A program made the translations under genes and the position numbers. DNA of 36,021 nucleotides from Phycisphaerales bacterium (GTDB lineage Bacteria; Planctomycetota; Phycisphaerae; Phycisphaerales; SM1A02): contig JASMLG010000003.1 of assembly GCA_030748805.1 (NCBI GenBank), forward strand, positions 1 through 36,021, given 5' to 3'. Positions 1 to 9,490 of this stretch are shown piece after piece; positions within the stretch are counted from its first letter, which is position 1; each line of letters opens with the position of its first letter. The notes below the pieces were generated by a model that did no database searches, was not told the DNA's origin, and saw only the letters and a list, made by a program, of their open reading frames with translations.

Positions 1-1102
1 CAAGTTCGTTATACGAAGTTGCTTGAGCGATTGCTGCTTCTGGAACAACTGGCATTACAAGCCAATAAATGTCAACGAAGAACATCAACAATAACCATCC
101 TGAGATTACTCTAAGTGGCCAAAGCCATCGTTTTGTCCATCTAGTAATTAATAAAACAAACGGAATAACGAAGTGACCAAAGAGAAGCAAAAGTGATATC
201 GCTCCCCACCCACCAAGTTGCCTCGCCATATACCAATTCGTTTCAACCGGAAGGTTAGCGTACCAAATTAGCATGTATTGACTAAAGGCAATATACGCCC
301 AAAAGACAACGCCAATACCAAATAGCCACTTACCCAAATCATGGTAGTGCTCGACAGTTATTGATTTTTGTATATGACCTGTTTGTTGCAAGAGACGAGC
401 AAGCAAAACCATAAGTGCAAAGAATCCGCACATACAAGATGCCCAAAAGTAGACAGCAAACATAGTACTGAACCACTTAGGCTGCAATGTCATTATCCAG
501 TCAATTGCAGCGTAACTTTGAGTAATGGCGAAAAGAATCATGCAAAGTGGAGCCCACTTCTGCATCTTATGTGTCCACTTGACATCTCCATCTTTATCTT
601 GGGCTGTTGACCATTTGAAATATAGTGTTCCAATAATTGCCCAAACAGCAAGGTAAAAGATTGCCCTAATAGCCCAGAATGTTGGTGACAAATAACCGGC
701 TTTTGCGTGGAGCATGTGGTCGTGTTCCATCAAATTCACATCACCCCATTGGTACAAAATTGCGCCATCACCCTTCAATACCAAAACAAGAACTGGAACG
801 AAAAGCATCCAAAGCCACGTGAGGTTCTTTGCCATGCCTTCCGCTAGCCGTCTAACAGTAATACTCCAGCCAGAACGAGTCATGTGTTGCAAGAGGATAA
901 AGAATAGTGCACCAAGGCAAAGACCAAGTCCAACCATCCAACCAACCAGATACGACTTCCAAAATGTCGCCCAGCCCTCGCCACTACCAAGTGCTGCGCT
1001 TAAGCCAAGAAGTGCAATGCCAATGATTGCAAGTACCGGTCCCGTTTTTGCAGCAACGCCACTTAGGCGAATATTGTCATTTTTTACTTCTGCAACTTTC
1101 AC
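1..1102 (-). CDS. actF: Alternative complex III subunit ActF (partial, cut by window edge)
   Basis: Translating the minus strand from 1102 gives an open frame to the window edge (about 367 codons, no stop), so the C-terminus is missing. It is a polytopic membrane protein with many hydrophobic helices and stretches such as LPVETNWYMARQLGGWG and WLVMPVVPE, typical of the ActF/ActC-type quinol-interacting membrane subunits of alternative complex III. The start is GTG at 1102: it overlaps the actE stop (GTGA), has GGGAG about 8 bases upstream, and the nearby ATG at 1080 is out of frame. As last visible gene of actABCDEF it should sit in the inner membrane and help oxidise quinol. Whether cytochrome oxidase genes or actG follow lies outside the window. 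Confidence 0.88.
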   Translation of the reverse strand, partial: MKVAEVKNDNIRLSGVAAKTGPVLAIIGIALLGLSAALGSGEGWATFWKSYLVGWMVGLGLCLGALFFILLQHMTRSGWSITVRRLAEGMAKNLTWLWMLFVPVLVLVLKGDGAILYQWGDVNLMEHDHMLHAKAGYLSPTFWAIRAIFYLAVWAIIGTLYFKWSTAQDKDGDVKWTHKMQKWAPLCMILFAITQSYAAIDWIMTLQPKWFSTMFAVYFWASCMCGFFALMVLLARLLQQTGHIQKSITVEHYHDLGKWLFGIGVVFWAYIAFSQYMLIWYANLPVETNWYMARQLGGWGAISLLLLFGHFVIPFVLLITRWTKRWLWPLRVISGWLLLMFFVDIYWLVMPVVPEAAIAQATSYNEL

Positions 1103-1851
1103 TCGTTGCTCCCTTCGCTTGATTTTGTTCGGGGAAGTGTTTGTGCGTTTGAAACCGTTGATGGGTCTGCGTCTTGCGACAACTGCAAGGCCTTAATGTA
1201 CGCAACAATCGCCCATCGATCTTTAGTTGAAATCTGTGAACCATATGCAGCCATCGTTCGAACGCCCTTTGTAATCGAATTAAACAATTGACCAACAGGT
1301 TGTTCTTTTATGACTTCTTCGTGCAGATTCTTTGGAGCGACCCAACTCGTACCATTTATTCCTGTCTCTACAAGTTGATTTGCTCGAGTGTGAATTAAAC
1401 CCTCGCCCTTTCCAACAGCGCCATGGCATGGAGAACAGTAGATATTAAACCGTTCTTGCCCGCGCAGGAGAAAATCATGATCGACCGTGAGCGAACTCGG
1501 GTATTCGGTAGACCAAGCCCCATCCGTAACACCCATAAAGAGGTGCGTGTCGCTAGCCATGCCATTTCTTGCAATCGTCCCTTCGACTCGTGGTCGCATC
1601 GCACGACCATCAAGGAACAGTGTGCTTGCTTCTTGAGAAACGAACTTTGGCTGATTATCCATGTTTTGGATGATGTGTATTCGTGGTTTATCACTATAGG
1701 AAGTTCTTGCCCTAAAAATAAGTGCAAGTGGAATAGTAGCAATACACGTAATGACAATAACTGTCCATTTAATCCATGCTGGTGTCTGTTTAATATCAGC
1801 ACAAATCGGTTTCATAATGTCGTCAATAATTTGTTTTATTAAATTGCCCAT
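1099..1851 (-). CDS. actE: Alternative complex III monoheme cytochrome c subunit ActE
   Basis: A 250-residue protein with one transmembrane anchor (about residues 28-47) followed by a periplasmic cytochrome c domain. The single heme-binding motif CSPCH lies at 139-143, followed by GAVGKGEG. A Met in the KGVRTMAAYG segment near residue 197 is the likely sixth heme ligand. In alternative complex III, ActE is the monoheme electron-transfer subunit that carries electrons out of the complex. The ATG overlaps the actD stop by one base (TAATG) and the stop overlaps the actF GTG start by four, so translation is coupled on both sides. Family assignment rests on the heme motif plus operon position and is strong. 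Confidence 0.92.
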   Translation of the reverse strand: MGNLIKQIIDDIMKPICADIKQTPAWIKWTVIVITCIATIPLALIFRARTSYSDKPRIHIIQNMDNQPKFVSQEASTLFLDGRAMRPRVEGTIARNGMASDTHLFMGVTDGAWSTEYPSSLTVDHDFLLRGQERFNIYCSPCHGAVGKGEGLIHTRANQLVETGINGTSWVAPKNLHEEVIKEQPVGQLFNSITKGVRTMAAYGSQISTKDRWAIVAYIKALQLSQDADPSTVSNAQTLPRTKSSEGSNE

Positions 1852-2444
1852 TATTTTTCCAACGCAATCACTGTTTCTGGGTCAAGTGTTTTTAAGAACG
1901 CTTCGACTTCGTCAAGGTTAAATTTAGGGTCACGCGCCTCGATGATGAGGTAGAACCTGTCATCGGTTGCACGAGTTAACGCCGGGTGCTTAAGTGTCGG
2001 GTGGTAAAACATCGGCAACTTGTTTAAGAAGAATGTTCCAAAGACAGCCGTCAGTGCCGAGAAGAGTACTGTCATCTCAAACGCAACTGGTACAAAAGCG
2101 GCGGGTCCAAGCAGTGGTTTGCCTGAAACGTCAAATTGATACCCAACAACTGGCAACAATGCCCAGATGTCAATCTGCAGTGAGTTTGTAAAGATTTGCA
2201 AAAAGCATGCTGCAATCAAACCAGTAAGCCCGCCAAAGAAAACAAGGATAGGCAGAATTGTCATCCTTACTCCCATAACCCTATCCAAACCATGAACAGG
2301 GAATGGGACATTACAATCGAACCATTTATATCCAGCGTCTTTTACCTTTTCTGCAGCATGGTAAATGCCTGGCGTGTCAATAAACTCAGCAGCAAGACCA
2401 AAAAGTTCTTCGCGTGCAACGGTATTTGATGTTACATCGCTCAT
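1851..2444 (-). CDS. actD: Alternative complex III subunit ActD (DUF3341)
   Basis: A 197-residue protein with two predicted transmembrane helices (roughly residues 58-85 and 117-140) between soluble ends. The segment [11 protein letters not shown] (about residues 44-54) matches the PFPxHGLD signature of DUF3341/ActD proteins. ActD is a small membrane subunit of alternative complex III without known cofactors. Its ATG overlaps the actC stop (ATGA) and has GGAGGA about 6 bases upstream. Length is usual for the family. No anomalies are seen. Confidence 0.92.
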   Translation of the reverse strand: MSDVTSNTVAREELFGLAAEFIDTPGIYHAAEKVKDAGYKWFDCNVPFPVHGLDRVMGVRMTILPILVFFGGLTGLIAACFLQIFTNSLQIDIWALLPVVGYQFDVSGKPLLGPAAFVPVAFEMTVLFSALTAVFGTFFLNKLPMFYHPTLKHPALTRATDDRFYLIIEARDPKFNLDEVEAFLKTLDPETVIALEK

Positions 2445-3913
2445 TCGTCTTCCTCCAATGCTTTTGCCGTTTCTGCCGTTTCGCCTTCCATCTCGTAGTA
2501 ACTATGTCCATGCCCGTGCGGGTCAGCGATTGGCATGATTGCCTTCACTTCTGCAATCGCAAGTATTGGCAGGTAACGAATAAAGAGAAGGAAGAAGGTC
2601 ATGAACAAGCCAAATGAACCAAAGAGGGTCAATACATCAACCCATGTTGGTTCATAGATGCCCCAACTGCTTGGCAAGAAGTCGTTAGCAAGCGAAGTCA
2701 CAACAATGACGAATCTTTCAAACCACATTCCTACGTTTACTAGAAGAGATGCAGTAAACATAATTGCGATGCTATTTCGCGCCTTCTTAAACCAGAAAAT
2801 TTGTGGTGTAATAACATTGCAACTGACCATAATCCAGTACGCCCAACTGTAAGGACCAAAAGCACGGTTAATAAAGGCAAAGGACTCATATATTTCACCG
2901 CTATACCAAGCGATAAAGAACTCCATAGCGTACGCGTAGCCAACCATCGAGCCAGTAAGCAAGATAATTTTGCACATGTTCTCAAGGTGGCGCATCGTGA
3001 TGAAGTTTTTCAAACCCCACAATTGCCTTGCGGGAACTGCGAGAGTCATCACCATCGCAAAACCAGAGAAAATCGCACCAGCTACAAAGTATGGTGGGAA
3101 AATTGTTGTGTGCCAACCGGGAAGTTGTGCAACTGCAAAGTCAAACGAAACAACACTGTGCACCGAAAGTACAAGTGGGGTCGCTAGTGCTGCTAGCAAA
3201 AGATACGCTCGCTCGTATCGATGCCAGTGACGCATACTGCCACGCCATCCAAGAGATAAAATACCGTACGCAATTTGTTTTACTTTTGTTGTTGCACGAT
3301 CTCGCATCGTTGCAAGGTCTGGGATCATTCCCAAATACCAAAACAACAAAGAGACGGTGAAGTACGTACCGACAGCAAAGACGTCCCAAAGGAGTGGGCT
3401 TCTAAATTGTGGCCACATGTCCATTTGGTTTGGAATCGGGAAGAGCCAATATGCTAGCCAAATACGTCCAACATGAATGCCGGGGAAAGTGCCAGCACAG
3501 ATAACTGCAAATATTGTCATCGCTTCCGCAAAGCGGTTAATCGCTGTTCGCCACTTTTGTCTAAAGAGGAAAAGAATCGCAGAAATCAACGTACCAGCGT
3601 GACCAATACCAACCCAGAACACGAAGTTTACAATTGGGTAGCCCCAAGCAACTGGGTTATTGTTTCCCCAAACACCAACTCCAGTGAAGACAAGGTATCC
3701 AATCATCACCCCAAGAAGTGACATCGTGCAGAAGGAAATTGCTAGTGCGAAGTACCACGACTTCGGAGCTCTAGCTGTTTCGTTTGCCTTTAATATGTCG
3801 TCAGTGACTGATCCATAATCTTTATGGTTTAAGACAAGTTGCGCCCGTTGGCGAGGATCTTCGCCAGTGTTGACATTTGTGTCACCAAGTTCATTAACAG
3901 GAACGGTAGTCAT
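2441..3913 (-). CDS. actC: Alternative complex III NrfD-like membrane subunit ActC
   Basis: A 490-residue polytopic membrane protein of the NrfD/PsrC family, with about ten hydrophobic helices and conserved stretches such as [13 protein letters not shown] and [12 protein letters not shown]. ActC anchors the iron-sulfur protein ActB and forms a quinol-binding site in alternative complex III. The start ATG overlaps the actB stop by one base (TAATG), and the stop overlaps the actD start by four bases. The C-terminal tail is hydrophilic and acidic, ending EEDE. Assignment is secure from similarity to the family and from position between actB and actD. Confidence 0.94.
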   Translation of the reverse strand: MTTVPVNELGDTNVNTGEDPRQRAQLVLNHKDYGSVTDDILKANETARAPKSWYFALAISFCTMSLLGVMIGYLVFTGVGVWGNNNPVAWGYPIVNFVFWVGIGHAGTLISAILFLFRQKWRTAINRFAEAMTIFAVICAGTFPGIHVGRIWLAYWLFPIPNQMDMWPQFRSPLLWDVFAVGTYFTVSLLFWYLGMIPDLATMRDRATTKVKQIAYGILSLGWRGSMRHWHRYERAYLLLAALATPLVLSVHSVVSFDFAVAQLPGWHTTIFPPYFVAGAIFSGFAMVMTLAVPARQLWGLKNFITMRHLENMCKIILLTGSMVGYAYAMEFFIAWYSGEIYESFAFINRAFGPYSWAYWIMVSCNVITPQIFWFKKARNSIAIMFTASLLVNVGMWFERFVIVVTSLANDFLPSSWGIYEPTWVDVLTLFGSFGLFMTFFLLFIRYLPILAIAEVKAIMPIADPHGHGHSYYEMEGETAETAKALEEDE

Positions 3914-6900
3914 TAGTGCTGACCCCCTTCCGTACTGATCGCACCATCAATAGGATTGGTCACTCTCGCAAGATATTTCGTGCGGGACTTAATGTTCAGT
4001 TCTTCGAGCATCTCGTAAGACCGTTTCTCATTATGAAGTTTTGACACGCGACTATTCTTGTCCATCAAATCACCAAACACAATGGCGCCTGCTGGACATG
4101 CTTGCTCACATGCCGTCACGATTGAGCCGTCAAGAACAGCAACACGCTGATCGGATTTCTTTTGTGCTTCTGTTTTCTTCACCCAAGCGTTTTTCGTAGC
4201 GATTTTCACGCGCTGAATTCGTTGTGTGCAGTAGGTGCATTTTTCCATCACACCGCGCATTCTTACCGTAACGTCTGGGTTAAATTGCATCGCTCGTAGG
4301 GTCTTGCCACCGGACTGTGCCTTCACGTAATAGTCGGGTTGCACTTGCAATAAGCCAGTCGAACGAAGTGGGTCGCGTCGGAAGTAATCGAAGTAATTAA
4401 AGCGTCGAACCTTAAACGGGCAGTTGTTGGAACAATAGCGAGTACCAATACAACGGTTGTAGACCATCGTGTTCAAGCCATCCGTATCGTGTACTGTTGC
4501 CGCAACAGGGCAAACCTCTTCACATGGAGCGTTTTCGCAATGCGTACAAGTCATTGGCTGAATCGCTACAGCCGAAAGGTTGTTTCCATCGTAGCCACCG
4601 TGCTCATCAGAACCAAACGCAAAATACCGATCGATTCGAAGCCAGTGCATTTCTCGACCCATGAGCACTTGATCTTTGCCAACGATTGGGATGTTGTTTT
4701 CCGCGTGGCAAGCAGCAACGCAAGCGTTGCAGCCGGTACAAGTTGAAAGGTCAAACGACATGCCCCACTTGTACTGAGCGCCCACAAATTGGTCTTCTGC
4801 AAAGATAGAAAGTGAATGCGAAGAATGACCAACGTGTTTTGCAAATGCAGGGTCAGCGTTGTACTGCTCGATAGTTCCTTCTCGGAACAAGAGTGGTAGA
4901 CGTTCTTGCGTGCTCTTTCCAGGAGTAGAGTTCACATCGAAGTGCATTTGGGTTGTTGCAAGCGGATACGTTTGCCCTGTCGCTGAAAGTTTTGCTGATG
5001 CAGACCATGTGTTCGTTGAAGAACGAAGCGGATACACGTCAACACCTGCACCAGTGCAAACTCGACCGTTAAATGTTCGTCCGTAACCAAGAGGTAAAAT
5101 CACGCAATCATCAGCAGTTCCAGGCACTGGAAGTGCTGCGACAGAAACACTTTTGCTTCCAACCGAAACCTTTAGCATGTCGCCTTGTTTCACGCCAAGA
5201 GTTTCAGCGGTTTTTGGCGAAATAAGAGCTGCATTATCCCATGTAAGTTTTGTAATAGTGTCGGGCATCTCTTGTAGCCAACCATTGTTTGCATGGCGAC
5301 CATCCCAAATAGTTCCAGAGGGAACAAAGCAGGCGGTATACCCAACACCGCCAACAATCGTTCCACCTTTTGGCGCTCTTCGATTCACAGGTGGTGTATC
5401 TAAAGAAGATGTGTTTGCAACAACTCCATCGTGAACCGCTGTTCGCCATGCAGGATTCCATTTGTCAGCGTTCTTGCTAAAAGTTGTTCTAACTAACGTT
5501 TGACCATCTGTAACCTCTTCACCCGATATGATCGCTAAGAATTCTGATGGTGACAAACCATTAAAAAGTGGTTCGATTAGCGGTTGCCCTATACATTTTG
5601 TTCCATCAATTGACCTTCCATCGCTCCACGACTCCAGCCAATGTGCTGCATTTACATGCCACTTGCAAACTTTTGATGTTTCATCTTCGTTATGAGATAG
5701 ATGAATAGAGAACGGCAATGCTTTTATTGCACTTGCCATGTTCAAGTCCGCTGGTGCATCAAAGGCTGGGTTGCCACCGAGAACAATAACACCTTCAATT
5801 GACTTGTTTTGAATCGCTTCTGCAAGATCTTTAAGCGATGCGTTATTACCAAAACTTCTAGCTCGATATGAAACAGTTGTTCCGACAGAACCTAGAACCT
5901 CATTCATCCTAGCAACTAAATAATGCACTGATGCTGGTTGGCTTGCTCCTGCAAGAACAAGTCCATGTTTGCCTGCATGTTGCAAGTCACCTACTAAATT
6001 ATCTGCCCATGCAACTTGTTCTGCTGTTAATGATGGTGTACCGTCAATCGACATGTCCACACCTGTTATCACTTTTGCGAGGTACGTTGCCACAGCAGCA
6101 ACAGCTGCAGGATTCATCGCCATACGTTCGTCTGCTTTTGCGCCAGTTATGGAAAGTCCTGGCTCTGCAATCCAAACACGACTCATCGTTCCATGATTCA
6201 CTTTACGACCGATTGACCACCCTCGGGTGTTTGGCACTTGCTTAGGCCCAGCACCCAGAAAATCATCGTCAAGTGAAACAATAACTGATGCATTTGACAT
6301 GTTGTGTACTGGAATCCAATTACCACCAAATGCACTTGACAAACCCTTGAATTGATTTGTATTGGCAAGTGGAGAGTACTCAACCCACATCGCTTGAGGG
6401 TTCTTCTTAATGAATGTTCTACGCATGCGGTCAAATGTTGGTGAACTTGATGGTTCCGTCACAACTGCAATGCCCTTACCTTCTTTTGGAAAGTATGAAC
6501 CAATCCAATCCTTAAATGCTGCAAGCGAAGATTCCTTGCCATCATAAGTTGGTTTACGACTTCGGTCTGGATCATAAACATCAAGTATCGATGCTTGTGT
6601 AAATGCATCGGTTGCACCCTTGCTATCTGGGTGTTCTGGGTTGCCTTCAATTTTTGTCGGACGCCCATCATTGCTTGTAACAAGAACACCTTGTGAAATA
6701 CCCTCAAAATCAAAACAACTTGCGTATTGCTCTGGGATACCAGGCATTGTGTTTTCGGGGCGGTGTGCGTAAGGAACGATGTTTTCTTTTGGCCAGCGAC
6801 GACATCCAGTTAGTCCTAATCCCGCGAGTGCCATCGAAGCGCCCATGATTTTCAAGAAATGTCGCCGATCTTCTCCAGTAGCAAGCAGTTCACTTGCACC

Positions 6901-7011
6901 TTCTGGAAACTCCTCATGCATTTTTGTTTGGAAGTCCTCACAAGCGACTACTTCATCAAGAGAACGCCACCAGGTCTTACCGTTTTTATTTGGTTCATTC
7001 AACGATGACAT
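3913..7011 (-). CDS. actB: Alternative complex III iron-sulfur subunit ActB (molybdopterin-oxidoreductase-like and ferredoxin domains fused)
   Basis: About 1032 residues. A twin-arginine signal ([11 protein letters not shown], arginines at 49-50, after a long N-region) implies Tat export to the periplasmic face. Residues of about 90-700 form the molybdopterin-oxidoreductase-like domain, which in this family carries no molybdenum cofactor. From about residue 750 on is a ferredoxin-like domain with four cysteine clusters: [38 protein letters not shown], and CTYC with CEQACP. In this family they bind three 4Fe-4S and one 3Fe-4S cluster. I chose ATG at 7011 (AGGA nine bases upstream) over the in-frame TTG at 7020. 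The start lies inside the 3' end of actA (13-base overlap); the stop overlaps actC. Confidence 0.95.
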   Translation of the reverse strand: MSSLNEPNKNGKTWWRSLDEVVACEDFQTKMHEEFPEGASELLATGEDRRHFLKIMGASMALAGLGLTGCRRWPKENIVPYAHRPENTMPGIPEQYASCFDFEGISQGVLVTSNDGRPTKIEGNPEHPDSKGATDAFTQASILDVYDPDRSRKPTYDGKESSLAAFKDWIGSYFPKEGKGIAVVTEPSSSPTFDRMRRTFIKKNPQAMWVEYSPLANTNQFKGLSSAFGGNWIPVHNMSNASVIVSLDDDFLGAGPKQVPNTRGWSIGRKVNHGTMSRVWIAEPGLSITGAKADERMAMNPAAVAAVATYLAKVITGVDMSIDGTPSLTAEQVAWADNLVGDLQHAGKHGLVLAGASQPASVHYLVARMNEVLGSVGTTVSYRARSFGNNASLKDLAEAIQNKSIEGVIVLGGNPAFDAPADLNMASAIKALPFSIHLSHNEDETSKVCKWHVNAAHWLESWSDGRSIDGTKCIGQPLIEPLFNGLSPSEFLAIISGEEVTDGQTLVRTTFSKNADKWNPAWRTAVHDGVVANTSSLDTPPVNRRAPKGGTIVGGVGYTACFVPSGTIWDGRHANNGWLQEMPDTITKLTWDNAALISPKTAETLGVKQGDMLKVSVGSKSVSVAALPVPGTADDCVILPLGYGRTFNGRVCTGAGVDVYPLRSSTNTWSASAKLSATGQTYPLATTQMHFDVNSTPGKSTQERLPLLFREGTIEQYNADPAFAKHVGHSSHSLSIFAEDQFVGAQYKWGMSFDLSTCTGCNACVAACHAENNIPIVGKDQVLMGREMHWLRIDRYFAFGSDEHGGYDGNNLSAVAIQPMTCTHCENAPCEEVCPVAATVHDTDGLNTMVYNRCIGTRYCSNNCPFKVRRFNYFDYFRRDPLRSTGLLQVQPDYYVKAQSGGKTLRAMQFNPDVTVRMRGVMEKCTYCTQRIQRVKIATKNAWVKKTEAQKKSDQRVAVLDGSIVTACEQACPAGAIVFGDLMDKNSRVSKLHNEKRSYEMLEELNIKSRTKYLARVTNPIDGAISTEGGQH

Positions 7012-7664
7012 GTAGAGCAATCCTGTGATGGGTTCAAGTTGTTAATTTCACGCCAGTTAATGCTATTTGCAATCTTCTCTGCGTCCGACATATCGATACC
7101 CCACTCTAACTGGGTGACTAAATCAGGGTTTCGCACGTGTGGGTCTGGGTTTCGGTGGCACTCAAGACACCAACTCATGCTCAAGGGTTTGTACTGATAA
7201 ACAACGTCCATTGTGTCAACTCGTCCATGACATTCAACGCAACTCACACCCCTTGTGACATGAGCACCATGATTAAAGTAAGAATATTGTGGAAGGTCAT
7301 GTACACGTACCCACTGAATTGGCATCCCTGTTTCGTAACTATCCCACAGCGGTTTTAATTTTTCGCTTTGAGGATGAATTTGTGCGTGGCAATTCATACA
7401 TGTTTGTGTAGGAGGGATAGCGGCGTGTTGTGTTTCTTCTACGGTGTTGTGACAGTAACGACAATCCAAACCAAGTTCACCAGCATGCAATCTGTGACTG
7501 AATGGTATTGGCTGCTCTGGCATGTAACCAACATCCGTTGCTTGTGGACTAAACCCATACGCAACGACAATTGCGAAATACAACGGCGCTGTTAAGCCAG
7601 CCACAATGATGGCTGGAAGCGCCAGATTTGTCCAGCGTGGAAATGTGTAACGTTGTTGTGTCAT
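6999..7664 (-). CDS. actA: Alternative complex III pentaheme cytochrome c subunit ActA
   Basis: About 221 residues. One N-terminal transmembrane helix (residues about 12-36) is followed by a periplasmic domain with five CxxCH motifs: CRYCH, CMNCH, CVECH, CLECH and CSTCH. The last lies at the very C-terminus, followed by one Arg. ActA is the multiheme cytochrome that passes electrons from ActB in alternative complex III. I prefer ATG at 7664, with AAGG about 11 bases upstream. An in-frame ATG at 7706 adds 14 polar residues but has no ribosome-binding site. It is the first gene of the operon, with a candidate promoter and an inverted repeat upstream (7735-7805). Confidence 0.93.
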   Translation of the reverse strand: MTQQRYTFPRWTNLALPAIIVAGLTAPLYFAIVVAYGFSPQATDVGYMPEQPIPFSHRLHAGELGLDCRYCHNTVEETQHAAIPPTQTCMNCHAQIHPQSEKLKPLWDSYETGMPIQWVRVHDLPQYSYFNHGAHVTRGVSCVECHGRVDTMDVVYQYKPLSMSWCLECHRNPDPHVRNPDLVTQLEWGIDMSDAEKIANSINWREINNLNPSQDCSTCHR

Positions 7665-7734
7665 ATATGTATCAGACCTTGTTTTATTTGGTCGAAATTC
7701 CGTCATAAATGAGGTAAGGGGGACGCAATAAATC

Positions 7735-7756
7735 TAGGTCAATCTAATCTGACCTA
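7735..7756. promoter_or_regulatory. Perfect inverted repeat upstream of actA (possible operator or leader hairpin)
   Basis: TAGGTCA at 7735-7741 and TGACCTA at 7750-7756 are exact reverse complements separated by 8 bases. The dyad lies between the candidate act promoter and the actA start. It could bind a dimeric regulator or fold as a 7-bp leader hairpin. No T-run follows it on the minus strand, so it is not a convincing terminator for tatD. The function is inference. Confidence 0.35.
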
Positions 7757-7777
7757 AAAGAAACAATGAAGCGGCAT

Positions 7778-7805
7778 ATGATAGTGGGACATGCGGTATC
7801 ATCAA
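7778..7805 (-). promoter_or_regulatory. Candidate sigma-70 type promoter for the act operon
   Basis: On the minus strand TTGATG (7805-7800) and TATCAT (7783-7778) are separated by 16 bases, matching four or five of six consensus positions in each box. It would start transcription near 7771 and place the 7735-7756 dyad just downstream. It is a pattern match only. Confidence 0.3.
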
Positions 7806-7863
7806 GTGAGATTGCTTCTCAATTCACAAACATATCTGTCCGAAAACGACCTTTTTGTCTTGT

Positions 7864-8640
7864 TTATGGCATAGGAAGAGAGAAAAATCTCTCCGCGTTT
7901 GAGTCCAACTGTTGCTCAAACTCTCTCTGTTCAACACCCTTTAGTTTTGCTAAAAACTCAGCAGTGTGAACAACGTTTTTAGGTTCATTCGGTCGCATTT
8001 TCCTAACTGGTTCTGGTGAAAGATATGGAGCGTCCGTTTCGACCATCATTCGCTCAACAGGCACAAGTTCCGCTGCAGCAACGACTTCCGAAGCATTCTT
8101 GTACGTTACAACTCCAGTAAAACTAATCATTGCGCCTAAATCAAGGATTAATTTTGCCTCCTCTGGGGTCTCGGTAAAACAGTGGAACACAAATCGATTC
8201 CCCGCAATAGAACTTGCCTCAAACACCGGCAACAAATCACCAACGGCGCGCCTACAATGCACGATTATCGGACGTTCATCCCCTTCTTCGCCCTCAATAA
8301 GGGCTAAATGTTCTTCAAGCAACGTTTTCTGCAAATCATAATCTGGCTTGTCGTAATGACGATCTAATCCAAGTTCTCCCCACGCAACACACCGCGTATC
8401 TTTCGCAGCGGCCCTGACGTAATCCCACTTCCATTCCCCATCCGCATGCAAAGGATGAATCCCAGATGAGAAAAAAACTCGATCATCAATGTTTGCTAAC
8501 TCTCTTGCAGCAATCGCATCATCTCCATCGGTTGCGACAGTAATCATTCTGTTTACACCTGACGCAACTGCTGCTTCTATGACATCTGGAACACGTTCAG
8601 CAAACTGAATACTTGTTAAATGGCAGTGTGTATCAATCAT
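7864..8640 (-). CDS. tatD: TatD family metal-dependent hydrolase (DNase)
   Basis: A 258-residue TIM-barrel amidohydrolase-like protein of usual TatD length. Metal-ligand motifs are in order: DTHCHL (His5, His7), GELGLD (Glu89), VHCRR (His128), FHCFTE (His153) and ETDAPYLSP (Asp203). The C-terminal NEPKNVVHTAEFLA is also typical. Family members are cytoplasmic Mg-dependent 3'-5' exonucleases linked to DNA and RNA turnover. Its ATG overlaps the stop of the upstream DUF1573 gene (TAATG), so the two are translationally coupled. About 200 bases separate its stop from the actA start. Confidence 0.92.
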   Translation of the reverse strand: MIDTHCHLTSIQFAERVPDVIEAAVASGVNRMITVATDGDDAIAARELANIDDRVFFSSGIHPLHADGEWKWDYVRAAAKDTRCVAWGELGLDRHYDKPDYDLQKTLLEEHLALIEGEEGDERPIIVHCRRAVGDLLPVFEASSIAGNRFVFHCFTETPEEAKLILDLGAMISFTGVVTYKNASEVVAAAELVPVERMMVETDAPYLSPEPVRKMRPNEPKNVVHTAEFLAKLKGVEQREFEQQLDSNAERFFSLPMP

Positions 8641-9371
8641 TACTCTTGTTCAATGTTATTACTTATTTCAATATTGACTGGAGTGACTAGAGGTGGATAC
8701 CCTTCTATCTCTACCTCTAATGAAATATCCCTTTGGGTTTTTTCAACTATTTCAAATTCCAAAACCCTAGTCCACTCATTTGGCGTTCCGTAGTGAGCAT
8801 TTGCACCCTTACCCCGCCGCCAATTACTGCTTTCTAACTTTATCTCGGGTGGATGTTTAAATCTAACTTCTGGCGGGACTCCATCTTCATACCAATCTAG
8901 TTTAAGAACTGCTCTATTTCTTCTATCGTTTATAACAATTGGATTTGGTGTCAACACTAGTGGTTGTTTAAATCTTCCTTTTCCTTCCACGTGGAGAACA
9001 ACCACTTCACCAGTTTTAAACTCTAGTCGAATTTCAGATCTTCTCAGTTGGCTTCTTCGTAATTTTAAATGTACTGGTATTACCAGGTCTTCACCCGATG
9101 GAACTGGTTCCTTAGGCCAATCTGTTGTTGTACATCCACAGGTGGGTGTTGCTTTTACTAACTGTAGTGTGTGATTTGTTTTGTTTGTTAAGCGAAAAGT
9201 ATGCTCAAGAGTAGACCAAGGTCTTTCTATGTACACAATCCCAAAATTGTGACTCAGATTCCCCTCGAACGGACTACCGAAAATAACACGACTAAAGTGC
9301 CAAATAATCAAGCCAAAAATAAACACCAATATGGCTATAAGTAGTAAAACATGCGTTTTTCGCTTTGTCAT
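8640..9371 (-). CDS. Membrane-anchored DUF1573 domain protein
   Basis: About 243 residues from ATG at 9371; an in-frame GTG at 9395 is possible, and neither has a clear ribosome-binding site. A basic start (MTKRK) leads into one hydrophobic segment (about residues 6-26), a membrane anchor or uncleaved signal. The DUF1573 signature TPTCGCTTTDW follows, within an immunoglobulin-like beta fold (LTNKTNHTLQLVKATPTCGC...). DUF1573 proteins are abundant in Planctomycetota and Bacteroidota; their role is not defined. The protein is expected outside the cytoplasm. It is coupled to tatD by a one-base overlap. Confidence 0.75.
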   Translation of the reverse strand: MTKRKTHVLLLIAILVFIFGLIIWHFSRVIFGSPFEGNLSHNFGIVYIERPWSTLEHTFRLTNKTNHTLQLVKATPTCGCTTTDWPKEPVPSGEDLVIPVHLKLRRSQLRRSEIRLEFKTGEVVVLHVEGKGRFKQPLVLTPNPIVINDRRNRAVLKLDWYEDGVPPEVRFKHPPEIKLESSNWRRGKGANAHYGTPNEWTRVLEFEIVEKTQRDISLEVEIEGYPPLVTPVNIEISNNIEQE

Positions 9372-9460
9372 GAAGTGAAATCGTACACCAAACACGAAGA
9401 AACCGCTTCTGCCAAAACGGCATTCTAATTATAAAAATCGTTGATTAATTCGAGATTACA

Positions 9461-9477
9461 TTGGCACGCTCATTGCG
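9461..9477 (+). promoter_or_regulatory. Candidate sigma-54 (RpoN) promoter of clpB
   Basis: The sequence TTGGCACGCTCATTGCG fits the sigma-54 consensus (TGGCACG-N4-TTGC) with GG at 9463-9464 and GC at 9475-9476, exactly ten bases apart. The start site would fall near 9487-9489, only a few bases before the clpB ATG at 9491, giving an almost leaderless mRNA. No CIRCE element was seen in the gap. The match is visible in the sequence; activity is inferred. Confidence 0.5.
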
Positions 9478-9490
9478 TCATAATCTAACT

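Noticed and set aside
714..1196. Plus-strand open frame of 160 codons opposite actF/actE
   Set aside because: It lies antisense to well-supported act genes, has no ribosome-binding site or family signature, and its composition is that of a shadow frame.
9396..9490. CIRCE (HrcA) element before clpB
   Set aside because: No TTAGCACTC-N9-GAGTGCTAA match is present; the TTGGCAC box fits sigma-54 instead.
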